From the NCBI RefSeq assembly GCF_013008635.1, contig NZ_CP053096.1, positions 310,001-374,000 of the forward strand: a DNA stretch of 64,000 nt, written 5' to 3'. Positions 10,127 through 20,587 of the stretch are shown here, piece after piece. Each line of letters starts with the position of its first letter. Positions within the stretch are counted from its first letter, which is position 1. This DNA is from Mycoplasma miroungigenitalium. Lineage in GTDB: Bacteria; Bacillota_I; Bacilli_A; Mycoplasmatales; Metamycoplasmataceae. Both the position numbers and the translations under genes were made by a program. Below the pieces are notes generated by a model. That model did no database searches and was not told where the DNA came from. It worked only from the letters and a program-made list of their open reading frames with translations.

Positions 10127-10441
10127 ATGAAATTAGGAATTGATTTAGTTTTGATTGATAGATTTAGATCTATAAAACAAGGATTTGAAAAGCGCTTTTG
10201 CCACCCATCGGAAATTGATTATCTCCATAAATTAACCAGTGAAGAGATTAGGGTGTCATATTTAGCGTCACTTTGGGCAATTAAAGAAGCGCTTTTTAAG
10301 GCTGACAATAAATTTTTTGATTTTTCAAAAATTAAAATTGTCAAAGAAAAATCTGGTGTTTGAACATTTGAAGACTGAAAAATTTCAACGAGCCACGAAG
10401 GAAATATGCTAATAGCAATCGTGGCATTAGAGGAGGTATAA
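10127..10441 (+). CDS. acpS: Holo-[acyl-carrier-protein] synthase
   Basis: A 104-aa AcpS that transfers phosphopantetheine from CoA to apo-ACP. The GIDLVLIDRF N-terminus carries the metal-binding Asp, and WAIKEALFKA carries the catalytic Glu. The end STSHEGNMLIAIVAL matches the family's S.SH motif. Two in-frame TGA codons are Trp. TATAAT at 10115-10120 lies exactly 6 nt before the ATG with no Shine-Dalgarno (leaderless). plsC begins 1 nt after the stop; its GGAGG site lies in the last codons of acpS. Its substrate acpP is also in this window (22388). Confidence 0.93.
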
Positions 10442-10442
10442 A

Positions 10443-11189
10443 ATGAGTTTTAATTTTAAAATGGTGTTTTTATGGTGGCATTTTTTATGGTGTCTTTGAA
10501 GATTGAAAGCAATGGTAAGAAAATACCGTCGTATGCCGGATGAATTAACTCCCCAACAAAGAAATGACTATTTACTTAAAAGAGCAAAACAGTTATTGTG
10601 ATATTTCAATGTAAAAATCAATGTTGAAGGTTATAGCGACTTACCAAAATCACCTGCATTACTTTTACCAAATCACAAATCCAATATTGACCCGCTAATT
10701 ATTTTAGCTGCCTTAGAAAAGAAAGACTTTGCAATGTTGGGCAGAAACAAAATTCCAACATTTTTGGGAAAAATTGAATTAAAACGTAAAAAATTCGCAA
10801 GTGGTGTTTTAGAATTATTGGACACAATCTTTATTAATCGTCAAGATTTACGTCAATCACTTAAATCACTTAATGAATTTGGGGATTTTGTTAAAAATAA
10901 TAAACGTTACGGGGTTATTTTCCCTGAAGGCACACGCATCACTACTGATGAATTAGGTGAATTCAAAGCGGGAGCTATCAAGGTTGCTCAAAGCCAATAT
11001 CTAACAATCGTACCAGTTTCAATTAGCGATACTCGCCAAGCATTAAACAAAAACAGGGGAAAAAAATTATTAGTAAATGTTAAGTTTTTAAAACCTATTA
11101 AACCGGCCGACTTCTTAGCAATGGATAATTTAGCAATCGCTAACAGGGTAAAAAACGAAATAGAAATGAGTTTAGACAAAAATGAATAA
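10443..11189 (+). CDS. plsC: 1-acyl-sn-glycerol-3-phosphate acyltransferase
   Basis: A 248-aa PlsC-family acyltransferase making phosphatidic acid. A Trp-rich hydrophobic N-terminus (several Trp from TGA) precedes the catalytic block NHKSNID (NHx4D, about residues 77-83), and FPEGTR (about 160-165) is the glycerol-phosphate binding block. It overlaps scpA by 8 nt. Pairing with acpS points to lipid assembly from scavenged fatty acids. Confidence 0.93.
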
Positions 11190-11937
11190 TTTATACGAAT
11201 CAGACTATAAAAAATTTGATATTAGTATCGAAAACTTTGATGGGCCATTAGATTTACTTTTAGCATTAGTCCAAGATAAACACAAAGATATTATGGATGT
11301 TGATGTTGCTGAATTGGCTAGCGCTTATCTGAAAATAATTCAAGATTTACAAGAAAATGAAATTGACCTTGCCGGTGAATATTTAGTCATGGCTGCAACA
11401 TTGCTTGCTTTAAAAACAAAGATGATGTTGTTTACTCCAGAAGAAAAACCTGAAATTGAAGAAGACAAGCGTGAAATTTTACGTCGTCTATATGAATATC
11501 AACAATTTAAAGAAATATCTAAAACGCTTCGTGAACAAGAAGAACTACGTACAAATATTTTTATTAAAAAACCAAGCGACATTGAGGAATACCTTCTCGA
11601 TGACGACAAAACACAACTAGACGGTAATTCAACGCCGCTTAAGCTAATCACAATTTTAAGAAAAATGTTCGAACGAACATATGCGCAAAAACTTAGAAAA
11701 ACCAAATTAGACCATTTTCAACTCACTCCGCAAGATCAAATACCTTTTATTCTAGATCTTTTCAAAACTGCTGACAATGTAACATTCGAAATGATTTTTA
11801 ATCAACCTTCAATGAATCACTTTGTTATAACATTTATGGCTGTATTAGTGCTTGTGAAAATGCAAAAAATTACTATGGAACAAAATGAACAATTTGGCAC
11901 AATAACATTTGCGAAAGGACCAGATTATGAAAAATAA
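11182..11937 (+). CDS. scpA: Segregation and condensation protein A
   Basis: A 251-aa ScpA, the kleisin subunit of the SMC condensin. The N-terminal FDGPLDLLLALVQDK motif (residues 16-30), the ELASAYLKIIQ and EYLVMAATLLALKTKMML segments, and the C-terminal winged-helix part are all recognisable. Coupled to plsC and scpB by short overlaps. Confidence 0.95.
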   Translation: MNNLYESDYKKFDISIENFDGPLDLLLALVQDKHKDIMDVDVAELASAYLKIIQDLQENEIDLAGEYLVMAATLLALKTKMMLFTPEEKPEIEEDKREILRRLYEYQQFKEISKTLREQEELRTNIFIKKPSDIEEYLLDDDKTQLDGNSTPLKLITILRKMFERTYAQKLRKTKLDHFQLTPQDQIPFILDLFKTADNVTFEMIFNQPSMNHFVITFMAVLVLVKMQKITMEQNEQFGTITFAKGPDYEK

Positions 11938-12511
11938 TATTTTAGAAGCATTGTTATATATTCAAGGAGATGACGGATTATCTCTTGAACAAGTTAAAGA
12001 AATATTTAACTTAAATACAATTCATGAAGCAAAAAAAGTTATGGCCGATTTTACTAAAGACTATAACAACCGTGATGGAGCGCTTAAAGTTGTAAACTTT
12101 AACGACATCTATAAACTAGCTACACGTGAAACCTACAAAGAATACATCACAAAAATGGTACAAGTGGTTAAAAAACACCGTTTATCAAATGCCGCTATTG
12201 AAGTTGCTGGGATTGTGGCCTATAAACAACCAGTTACTCGTTCAATGGTAAATAATATTCGTGGCGTTGCTAGCGAACAAGTTATGAACACACTTTTAGC
12301 TAAAGGTGTTATCGAAGAAGTTGGAATTAGTCCAACACCAGGGAATCCAGTTTTGTATGGTATTACAAACAAATTTTATGATTATTTTAGAATTAGAACT
12401 CTTGCTGAGTTGCCAAAGTTAACTGAATTCAACTTCATTGATGGAGTGGAATCAGAATCTCAAGAAGACTTTAGTTTCTTTGATTCACAAAGACCGGACC
12501 AATATGAATAG
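11927..12511 (+). CDS. scpB: Segregation and condensation protein B
   Basis: A 194-aa ScpB, two winged-helix domains that bind ScpA. The second domain has the family's AAIEVAGIVAYKQPVTRSMV and NIRGV...VMNTLL segments. An in-frame ATG upstream at 11909 exists, but GAAAGGA at 11912-11918 fits the ATG at 11927, so that start is used; the overlap with scpA is 11 nt. The C-terminal ~20 residues are acidic. Confidence 0.94.
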   Translation: MKNNILEALLYIQGDDGLSLEQVKEIFNLNTIHEAKKVMADFTKDYNNRDGALKVVNFNDIYKLATRETYKEYITKMVQVVKKHRLSNAAIEVAGIVAYKQPVTRSMVNNIRGVASEQVMNTLLAKGVIEEVGISPTPGNPVLYGITNKFYDYFRIRTLAELPKLTEFNFIDGVESESQEDFSFFDSQRPDQYE

Positions 12512-12538
12512 TGGTTTTGCCACTATTTTCTATTAGTT

Positions 12539-13420
12539 ATGGCAAAACAAGAATTTATTGCAACCAGTAATGACCAAGGTCGTAAATTACTAAAGTTTTT
12601 AACTTCTATTTATAAAAATGTTCCTATATCAAAAATTCATAAAGTATTGAGAAAAGGCGATATTCGTATAAATTCTAAACGCAACAAAGATCCAAACTAT
12701 ATTATAAATTCAAATGATTTAATAACAATTTATGGCTTAAATGATTCGGATGCGTTTTTATTAAAATCGAATCCGAATCTAACCTTAAACTCCGAAATTA
12801 TTTACGAAGATGAAAATATTCTATTGATAAATAAATTGCCCGGCGTTGAGGTTCATTCAAACCAAAATTCCTTAGATCAACAAGTCTATTCATATCTAAG
12901 CTTTACTCAAAACACAGCTTTTAAACCAAGCCATGTCGGTAGATTAGATAAATTAACAAGCGGCTTAATAATTTATGCAAAAAACTACGAATCGCTTGTC
13001 CAATTAAACTCAAAACAAGATTCATTAGTCAAAAAGTATCTTTTCATACCTGAACATCATATTGAACCTGGTATTTATTCTATTTTAACTTCAAAGGATG
13101 ATTTAGTACAAAAAATGGTTGTTGCTCAAGAGAATTGAAATAATGCTAAACTCGCAACAACTAAAATTGAAGTAATTGATAATCAATACTTTGCTACTTT
13201 ATTAAGTGGGCGTAAACACCAAATTAGATTAACTTGCGCAAACTTACAAGCACCGGTTTTAGGTGATATTAAATATGGTGCACAGAGAGCTAAAAGACTC
13301 TATTTACACTCATATTCATTGGAATTTAAGAATTTGGAAGGATGTTTAGAATACCTAAATAATAAAAAATTTAAAGCATATCCAATTAATTGAATCAAGG
13401 AGGAAAAATGAAAACAATAG
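12539..13420 (+). CDS. RluA/RluD-family pseudouridine synthase (23S rRNA)
   Basis: A 293-aa pseudouridine synthase. An S4-like N-terminal region (residues 10-60, KVLRKGDIRIN) is followed by the catalytic block HVGRLDKLTSGLIIYAK (about 135-151) with the active-site Asp, and SGRKHQIRL, the family motif III. Two TGA Trp codons near the end extend it past the apparent stops, so it overlaps gatC by 13 nt. RluC or RluD specificity cannot be told. A second family member lies at 26593. Confidence 0.88.
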
Positions 13421-13710
13421 ATAAAACAAAACTTGTTGAAATAGTTAGTTCATTAATGCTTGAACCAAGCGATGAAGTAATCAATCAAATATTAGTTGAA
13501 TGAGACACTATTCAAAAACAATTATCTTTTTTAAATAAAATAGATACCAACGGAGTAAAACCGTTAACCCACATCAACGAAACACCGATAGTAGACTTTT
13601 TCAGAGAAGATGAAGTTGACTACACTGGAGCAATAACTAAAGAAACAGCATTAAAAAATGCATATGATTCAGATGATGATTACATCATAACTTCGAAGGT
13701 GGTACAATAA
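13408..13710 (+). CDS. gatC: Asp/Glu-tRNA amidotransferase subunit C
   Basis: A 100-aa GatC, the small subunit that wraps GatA-GatB. Too diverged for motif proof by eye, but position (AAGGAGGA site, immediately before gatA with a 1-nt overlap), length, and the segment THINETPIVDFFREDEV, matching the usual GatC region before the C-terminal tail, support it. One TGA codon is Trp. Confidence 0.85.
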
Positions 13711-15038
13711 TGGAAATTAAAAATCTAGGCAATTTTGAAAATGCTTTAATTTCAATTGAAAAAGACAAAAATAATGCTGTTGCTCATATTTATAATTCAC
13801 CCAAAAAAGTTGGAGACGGGTTACTAAACAACGCAGTTTTTACAATTAAAGATGTTTTTGCTACCGAGGATGTAAAAACAACTGCTTCAAGTAAAATATT
13901 AGAAAATTTTCATCCGGGTTATAACGCCACTGCTGTGTCAAAATTAATTAATGCAGGAGCTATTCCAGTTGCTAAGGTTTATAATGACGAATTAGCTTTG
14001 GGAGGCACAGGTACCTTTAGTGCATTTGGTTTGATAAAAAATCCACTTGACCCTCTACGTTTAGTTGGCGGTTCATCTTCTGGTTCAGCCGCAACTTTGA
14101 CTAAAGACATTTGCTTCTCCTTGGGATCTGATACCGGTGATTCAGTGCGTTTACCAGCATCATATAATTCGCTAGTTGGATTCAAACCTAGTTATGGTGC
14201 AATCAGTCGGTATGGGATGTTTCCTTATGCTTCATCGCTTGACACTGTAAGTTATTTCACTCACAATGTAAATGATATTGCCGTGATTTCAAAGGTTCTA
14301 TACGGTATTGACAAAAATGATTTCACGACTGTGGAAGTTAAAATTAATAATATTGAAAAAATTAAACCTAAAAATATTGGAGTTTTAGACATAAATAATA
14401 ATTTGCTATCAGATATGGTGCAAAATTCTTATACAGATATTATTAAAAAACTCCAAAATACTGATATTTCAATAGAATTAGTAAAAATTAATGAAGACCT
14501 AATTCGTGCCGTAAAGCCAGTTTATGATATTATTTCTTACTCTGAAGCATCAAGTAACCTAGCCAATCTTAATGGTATAGCTTTTGGTTCAAGAAAAGAT
14601 GGTCAATCTTGACAAGAAATAATGACTAATACTCGTTCTCAAGGATTTGGAACGATGGTTCAAAGAAGATTAACATTGGGTAGTTTCTTTTTGCATTCAG
14701 AAAATCAAAAAGAACTTTTAATTAAAGCTCAGCAAGTTCGTCGGCTAATAAAACAATACTGAGACCAATTACACAATAAATACGATCTAATTATTTTCCC
14801 AGCTAGCGGCGACATAGCACCATTTATTGAGTCCTCAAAAAATATTTCCAGAGATTACATGGAATACATACTAACTACTTCTAATTTAGCCGGATTGCCG
14901 TCAATTACCGTTCCCTGAATTAAAAATTCTGAGGGTTTAGGTGTAAACATGGCGTTAGAAACACCAATTTATACAGATGAAAAATTACTTTCATTTGCAC
15001 TTTGAATGGAAGAATTTTTGGGAGGTAAAAATGAATAG
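13710..15038 (+). CDS. gatA: Asp/Glu-tRNA amidotransferase subunit A
   Basis: A 442-aa amidase-signature subunit that releases ammonia from Gln for the tRNA-bound Glu. The catalytic Lys is in FTIKDVFAT (about residue 48), the cis-Ser is in GGSSSGSAAT (usually GGSSGGSA) and the nucleophile Ser is in SDTGDSVRLP (usually DTGGS). Both Gly loops carry one substitution but keep the catalytic residues. Four or more Trp are TGA. Overlaps gatC by 1 nt and gatB by 8 nt. GatCAB makes Gln-tRNA in Mollicutes, which lack GlnRS. Confidence 0.95.
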
Positions 15039-16449
15039 TTTTGAAGCAATAATAGGTATAGAAATCCATGTGGAGTTAAACACGAAAACAAAAATGTTCT
15101 CAAGCGCTAAAATTGATTTCAACGCTGAACCCAATACTTGTATAAATCAAATTGATTTGGGTTATCCGGGTACATTACCTCTGTTAAATAAACAAGCAGT
15201 AATTAGCGCTATAAAATTAGCAAAGGCACTAAAAATGGATATAGATACCGAGATGCATTTTGACCGCAAAAACTATTTCTACACCGATTTGCCTAAAGGT
15301 TACCAAATCACACAATTCTTTAGACCAATAGGTTCAAATGGTACTTTAGTTATTGACCAAAATACTGGAGATACAGTAACTATCGAAAGAATTCACTTGG
15401 AAGAGGATACAGCAAGGCAACACCACGGGGAAGTTACTAAACTAGATTATAATCGTGCCGGTACTCCGTTAATAGAAATAGTTACCACACCTTGCATTAA
15501 AAACGCAGAACAAGCGGTTAATTATGTTTCAACAATTCGTCAAATTGCTCTTTCATTAGGAATTTCTGACGCAAAAATGGAAGAAGGCTCTTTAAGAGCT
15601 GATATAAACATTTCATTGCGTCCTAAGGGTTTTAATAATTTAGGAACCAAGGTTGAAATTAAGAATATCAATACATTTAGAGGAATTGCAAAAGCAATTG
15701 AAAACGAAATTGAAATACAAACCAAAAAACTACGTACTGGTGAAAAAATTCTACAACAAACAAAAAGATTTGACCCTGAAACTCAATCTAATATAGTAAT
15801 GAGAACAAAAACTGGAGAAGTTGATTATAAATATTTCCCAGAACCAAATATTCCAATTATAAAAATTAGTGATGAATTCATAAGCAATATAAAACTGAAT
15901 GAATTACCTTGAGAGCGTACTGAGCGTTATAAATCAGAAGGTATTCAAGATATTTACATAAATTCATTAGTAAATGATTTAGAAATGGCCAAATATTTTG
16001 ACTCAATTAATTACGCTGATAAAGAAAAATTATCAAAATTGTTTTTCGCTGAAATTGTTTCATTAGCAAATTCAACACAAAAACATGTTTGCGATCTAAA
16101 TATTGACCCAGAGCAATTATCTGAATCGATACAACTGATGGATTCAGATATTATAAGTGGGCGTTCATTTAAAAAACTAATCCCATTATTGCAAAATTAT
16201 CATGACAATGTCAATGAATTAGTTAAAAAGCACAATTTGGAACAAATATCAGACATAAATATAATCACAAAATGAATTAATGAAATAATTGAACAAAATG
16301 CAAAATTAGTTGATGAATACACCTCACGTCCCGAAAGAGTATTGAAAATGATACAAGGGTCTCTTATGAAAATTTCTGGCGGCCAAGTAAACCCTACTAA
16401 AGCAATAGAAATCGTCGAAAGTATTTTAAAAGAAAGATTTAATAATTAG
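15031..16449 (+). CDS. gatB: Asp/Glu-tRNA amidotransferase subunit B
   Basis: A 472-aa GatB that phosphorylates tRNA-bound Glu/Asp and carries the tail domain for tRNA. Family segments: GIEIHVELNTKTKMF (N-terminus), PGTLPLLN, the DRKNYFYTDLPKGYQITQF core and YFPEPNIP. The C-terminal YqeY-like tail runs from about residue 310. The start at 15031 is chosen for its GGGAGG site; an in-frame ATG at 14977 lies within gatA. A terminator begins at the stop codon. Confidence 0.96.
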
Positions 16450-16467
16450 CAACTTTGTTGCTTTTTT
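16448..16467 (+). terminator. Terminator of the gatCAB unit
   Basis: AGCAAC/GTTGCT stem, T-run, overlapping the gatB stop. Confidence 0.8.
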
Positions 16468-16542
16468 ATTGCATTTTTTCAGTAAAAACGCAATTTTTTT
16501 ACTTTTTTAGTAAAAACGAATCTAAAAAGATACTAAAAATAT

Positions 16543-17094
16543 ATGAAATGATTAAAACTTATACCGCTACTATCTATTCCTTTATCAACATTGTCTTGTA
16601 CCGTGAATTTTTCGCAATATTCTAAGTATAAATTAAATAGTTATTTTGTAGCAGATGGAGATACAATTTATGCTTATATTGATAAAGTTAAAGTAGGAAT
16701 TCGTTTTTATGGCATCGATACGCCAGAAACTAAAAAAAGCAATAATTCTGTAGCAGATTTAGAAAATTTTTTCGCCCAAAAAGCTAAAGCTGAAGTTATA
16801 AAATTATTAAATAAACAACCCATCAAAATCGTTAAAATTACAGAAGATAAATATAAAAGATGGGTATGTAAAGTATTTAGTAATAATGACAAAGATATTG
16901 CTCTGCATCTGCTAGAATCCGGTTTAGCGAGAGTGAAATATATTTCAAAAAGTAGAAAAAATATAAATTATTGAACTAATAATTATGAGAATATACAATA
17001 TTTAAACGAACTTAAAAAGAGCGAAAATCAAGCTAAAACTACAAAAAAAGGTCTATGATTTTATGGTGAAAGAAAAGTTTTTTACAAAAAATAA
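16543..17094 (+). CDS. Thermonuclease-family lipoprotein
   Basis: A 183-aa staphylococcal-nuclease-fold enzyme with a lipoprotein signal: Lys then LIPLLSIPLSTLSC, with lipobox Cys at residue 19. Active-site residues align with those of S. aureus nuclease: Arg and Asp in IRFYGIDTPET (R35, D40, E43 equivalents) and Arg in DKYKR (R87 equivalent). The C-terminal KSENQAK...GLW matches the last helix. It would sit on the outer face of the membrane and degrade DNA/RNA for nucleotide scavenging. No clear ribosome-binding site. A hairpin follows. Confidence 0.88.
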
Positions 17095-17120
17095 TTCTCT
17101 TTTATGTTAAAGAATTATTT
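17089..17120 (+). terminator. Terminator after thermonuclease gene
   Basis: AAATAATTCT/AGAATTATTT inverted repeat spanning the stop codon. From here to the rplK promoter (17263) I see nothing else defined. Confidence 0.65.
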
Positions 17121-17262
17121 CATTTATGAACAATGTTGCTTAATTATTTACACCAATAACACTTAAATTCAATAATATTCAGCAAATTATTCACTATTGA
17201 ACAGTTATTTATCCATGTAAAAAAGGGTGATAAAATAATTATTTCAAAAATTAATACTTAAT

Positions 17263-17268
17263 ATATAA
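17263..17268 (+). promoter_or_regulatory. -10 box of rplK-rplA
   Basis: TATAAT about 84 nt before rplK; predicted start of the leader is near 17275, where a GCAATT-TAAC-AATTGC hairpin begins. Confidence 0.6.
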
Positions 17269-17298
17269 TTAAAAAGCAATTTAACAATTGCCTCTAAA

Positions 17299-17330
17299 CT
17301 AGTGGGAGATATATATCGCTAGAACCACAA
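17299..17330 (+). promoter_or_regulatory. Candidate ribosomal protein L1 autoregulatory leader
   Basis: GTGGGAG at 17302-17308 and ACCAC at 17324-17328 can pair (GTGG/CCAC) and leave the GAG bulge, the same two elements that form the L1-binding site in 23S rRNA. It lies in the rplK leader, 20-50 nt before the start codon, where L1 repression of its own operon acts in other bacteria. Seen: the motif and position. Inferred: L1 binding. Confidence 0.65.
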
Positions 17331-17351
17331 TATCGAAAGGATAAATTTATT

Positions 17352-17933
17352 ATGGCAAAATCAAAAGCTGATATTGTTCGTGTACGTAAATTAGAATTCC
17401 CAGCGGGACAAGCTAAACCAGGTCCTAAATTGGCCGGTGTAGGTATTAACATGCCTGACTTCACCCGTGCTTTCAATGACGCGACACGTGACAGAGGTAA
17501 CGAACCAGTTCCAGTTAAAATTACTGTTTACAAAGATAAAACATTTGATTTTAAAATTTACACTGCACCTGCAAGTTACAAATTAATTAAAGCTGCTGGA
17601 ATTCAAAAAGGTAGCTCAAACGCTAAAACTACTAAAGTTGCAACAATCACTTTGCAACAACTTAAAGAAATCGCTGAATACAAACTAGTTGATTTAAATA
17701 CAAACGATGTTGAGGCTGCAATGGCTACAATAGCTGGTACAGCTAAAAACATGGGTATTTTAATCGAAGGTTGAGATGATGTTGCTGCTGAAAAAGCTGC
17801 TGCAAAAGCTGCCGCTAAAGCTGCTGCTGCTGAAGCATTTGAAGCTCAATTGGATGAGGACGCTAAAGCTGCTGCTGAAGGTTCTGATGCATCATTTAAT
17901 ACCGTTGAAGAAGAAACTGAAGGAGAAGAATAA
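17352..17933 (+). CDS. rplK: 50S ribosomal protein L11
   Basis: A 193-aa L11, the protein of the GTPase-associated centre. Residues 1-141 are a complete L11: the N-terminal binding site of factors (FPAGQAKPGPKLAGVGIN) and the rRNA-binding domain ending in AGTAKNMGILIEG. The remaining ~50 residues, reached through a TGA Trp, are an extra Ala/Lys/Glu-rich tail ending in an acidic run. AAAGGA precedes the ATG. It overlaps rplA by 1 nt. Confidence 0.96.
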
Positions 17934-18625
17934 TGGCTAAAGTTGGTAAAAAAATTAAAGCTGCGTGAGAATCATTTGATAAATCAGTTGCTTACGATTT
18001 AACAGAAGCTATTGACTTAGCTAAAAGAACTTCATACACAAAATTTGACGGATCAATCGAATTAGTATTCAAATTAAACCTAGATGTACGTAAAGCTGAC
18101 CAACAACTACGTGGCTCAGTTCTATTACCTAACGGAACAGGAAAAACTGTAAAAGTATTAGTAGTTACAAACAACCCAGAAAAACAAAAACTTGCTAAGG
18201 CAGCAGGTGCTGATCAAGTAGTTGACGGTGCTGCATTAGAACAAAAAATTAAAGAAGACGAATTTGACTTCGACGTAATGGTTGCTGATCCAGCAATGAT
18301 GCCATTATTAGGTAAATACGGTAAAAAACTTGGGCCTAAAGGTCTAATGCCAAACCCTAAAACTGGTACAGTTACCCCAACTCCTGAAAAAGCAGTTGAA
18401 GAACTTAAAAAAGGTAAAGCAAACTATAGAACAGATAAAGCCGGAATTGTACATACTCAAATTGGAAAAGTATCTATGGATACAGCAAAATTAGTTGAAA
18501 ACGCACAAACCGTTATTTCACTAATTAAAAAACTAAAACCAACCACAGTTAAAGGTGCATACATGCAAAACTTAGTTGTTTCACCTACTATGGGTCCTGG
18601 TATCAAAGTTAAAATCGAAAAATAA
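17933..18625 (+). CDS. rplA: 50S ribosomal protein L1
   Basis: A 230-aa L1, the protein of the L1 stalk and likely autoregulator of the operon. Motifs: the DLDVRKADQQLRG-like segment (here NLDVRKADQQLRGS), GKYGKKLGPKGLMPNPKTGT at about residues 122-141, and the ending in TMGPGIKV. One TGA Trp lies near the N-terminus. A terminator follows. Confidence 0.97.
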
Positions 18626-18633
18626 TTATTTTT

Positions 18634-18658
18634 AATCAAGCAAATGCTTGATTTTTTA
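18634..18658 (+). terminator. Terminator of rplK-rplA
   Basis: AATCAAGCA/TGCTTGATT stem, T-run. Confidence 0.85.
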
Positions 18659-18712
18659 TTATTTTTTATCAGTATAATTAATAGCAAGAAAAGAAAAAAG
18701 GAAAGAGGGAAA

Positions 18713-19426
18713 ATGAATAATATCATAATACCTGACAATATTCCTAGTCGTCACATGACTTTAGGATTAGTTATACTAGATATATGTTTTTTAGTTTTAA
18801 TATATGGCCTATTAATATATAAGAAAAAATACATGAGTACTTTGTTCGCTTTAGCGGGCGGAATATTATACTTTCTAGTTGATTGGGGGATTTTTTATAA
18901 AACGCTCGGTCAAAGACAAGTTCATGGAGCTAATCCATTCTGGTTTTTATTGTGATTATCACTTAGCTATGGAACAACGAATTTCTTGTTTATATGACTT
19001 GCAATAAAAAAAGATAAACATTTAATTCATTTCACGTTAATGATTTTAATTTGATGAATTTGTTCACCAATGATTGCTAAAGCAATCCCTGGTCAAAATG
19101 ACATAGTGATTTGACGAGAAACAGGTAAATATCACTGGGTTATGGCTTTAATGCTAATAGTAGGATACTTTGGTGTTATTATATATAATCTTGTTACTAA
19201 GAAATCGCAACTTCCCATCATTAGAATGTTAATTATAGGAATTGTAGTCCAATTCGGTTGAGAATTTGCTTTAATGATTAACGGAATAAGAAAACTACAA
19301 TGAGGACCTATAGTTATTGACTCGTTAATTGAAACCAATTTAGGAATTCCTTATATTTATTTAATATATAAAGGTTTGTCAAAAAAATGAAATGAAGATT
19401 TATCTAAAAATATAATCGCTTGTTAA
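18713..19426 (+). CDS. Polytopic membrane protein, unknown
   Basis: A 237-aa protein with about seven hydrophobic helices and around a dozen Trp, most encoded by TGA. Conserved-looking polar motifs are PGQNDIVIWRETGKYHWV (between helices 4 and 5) and QFGWEFALMINGIRK (near the C-terminus), which suggest a defined family rather than a random membrane protein; I have a weak impression of DUF5692 but cannot confirm it. GGAAAGAGGG precedes the ATG. Flanked by terminators, so monocistronic. Confidence 0.7.
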
Positions 19427-19441
19427 AGTGATTATTTTTTT
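19412..19441 (+). terminator. Terminator after the 18713 membrane protein
   Basis: ATAATCGCTT/AAGTGATTAT stem with one G-T pair, then T-run; overlaps the stop. Confidence 0.8.
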
Positions 19442-19524
19442 CTTAAAATACACATTTCTCAATGAATGTGGAAAGTTTCTAATTATAGAATAATCTTATA
19501 TAATCTATTCACTAAGGAGTTAAT

Positions 19525-20502
19525 ATGTACCAAACAAAGTTATCAATTAGACAAACACAGAGTGCAATTCAAGATTTGCGCTCATACTTCCAGGACTTGC
19601 TTAAATTAGAATTAAATTTAACTAGAGCTACCGCTCCATTATTTGTTACATCTGAATCTTGTTTAAATGATGGTCTAAATGGCGAAAAACCGGTTTCATT
19701 TTTGCCAAAAAATTCAACAAAAGAATTACAAATAGTTCACTCATTAGCAAAATGAAAAAGACAGGCATTACACGATTATGATTTTAATCTTTATGAGGGT
19801 TTGTTTACTGATATGAACGCAATTCGCCGTGAGGAAGAATTAGATAATATTCACTCATATTATGTCGACCAATGAGACTGAGAAAAAATAATAGATAAAA
19901 ACGATAGAAATATTGAGTATTTAAAATATACAGTAAGCAAGATTTATAATTCGATTTTACTCACTAAAAAACATATTAATGAAAAGTTCAAATTAGAAGC
20001 AAAATTTAATAAAGAAGTGTTTTTCATAAGCTCTCAAGAATTAGAAAATCTTTACCCCGAATTAACTCCAGAAGAAAGGGAACAAAAACTAGCCAAAGAA
20101 AAAGGAACAATTTTTATTTATCAAATTGGCTGACCGTTAAAATCTGGTTATGCGCAATCTCGTCGAGCTTTTGATTATGACGACTGAGAATTGAATGGTG
20201 ATTTAATTATTTATGCTCCTTGACTTGATAAAGCAATTGAAATTTCATCAATGGGTATTAGAGTAGATCGGGACGCGTTATTAAAGCAATCTAATAGAAG
20301 TGTTCAGGAATTAACCGAAATGTCTGAGTTTCACGCTGGTATATTAAATAATGTTCTACCATTAACAATCGGTGGTGGAATAGGGCAAAGTAGATTATGT
20401 ATGTTAATTTTAGAAAAACATCATATCGGAGAGGTCCAATCTTCATATTGGCCAGAAAAAATGAAGCAAAAACTTGCTGAACAAAACATACACTTACTAT
20501 AA
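19525..20502 (+). CDS. asnA: Aspartate-ammonia ligase
   Basis: A 325-aa AsnA that makes Asn from Asp, ammonia and ATP. It has a class II aminoacyl-tRNA synthetase-like fold: the N-terminal [21 protein letters not shown], the [17 protein letters not shown] core, [11 protein letters not shown] (motif 2-like) and [14 protein letters not shown] (motif 3) are all present. Length normal; several Trp are TGA. AAGGAG precedes the ATG. No T-box or other leader is visible in the 80-nt upstream gap. Confidence 0.96.
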
Positions 20503-20503
20503 T

Positions 20504-20527
20504 AACGAGAAAATTCTCGTTTTTTTA
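20504..20527 (+). terminator. Terminator after asnA
   Basis: AACGAGAA/TTCTCGTT stem and T-run. Confidence 0.85.
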
Positions 20528-20587
20528 TTTATTTAACGACTAAAGACATATGAGAATATCGCAGGTTTAGTTTATAATATTAAAATT

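Noticed and set aside
14977-15030. Earlier ATG for gatB
   Set aside because: It lies inside gatA, lacks a ribosome-binding site, and the ATG at 15031 has GGGAGG and the normal GatB N-terminus.
17200-17215. DnaA-box-like TTATCCATG before rplK
   Set aside because: Single imperfect box, no cluster, no dnaA or dnaN nearby; not an origin.
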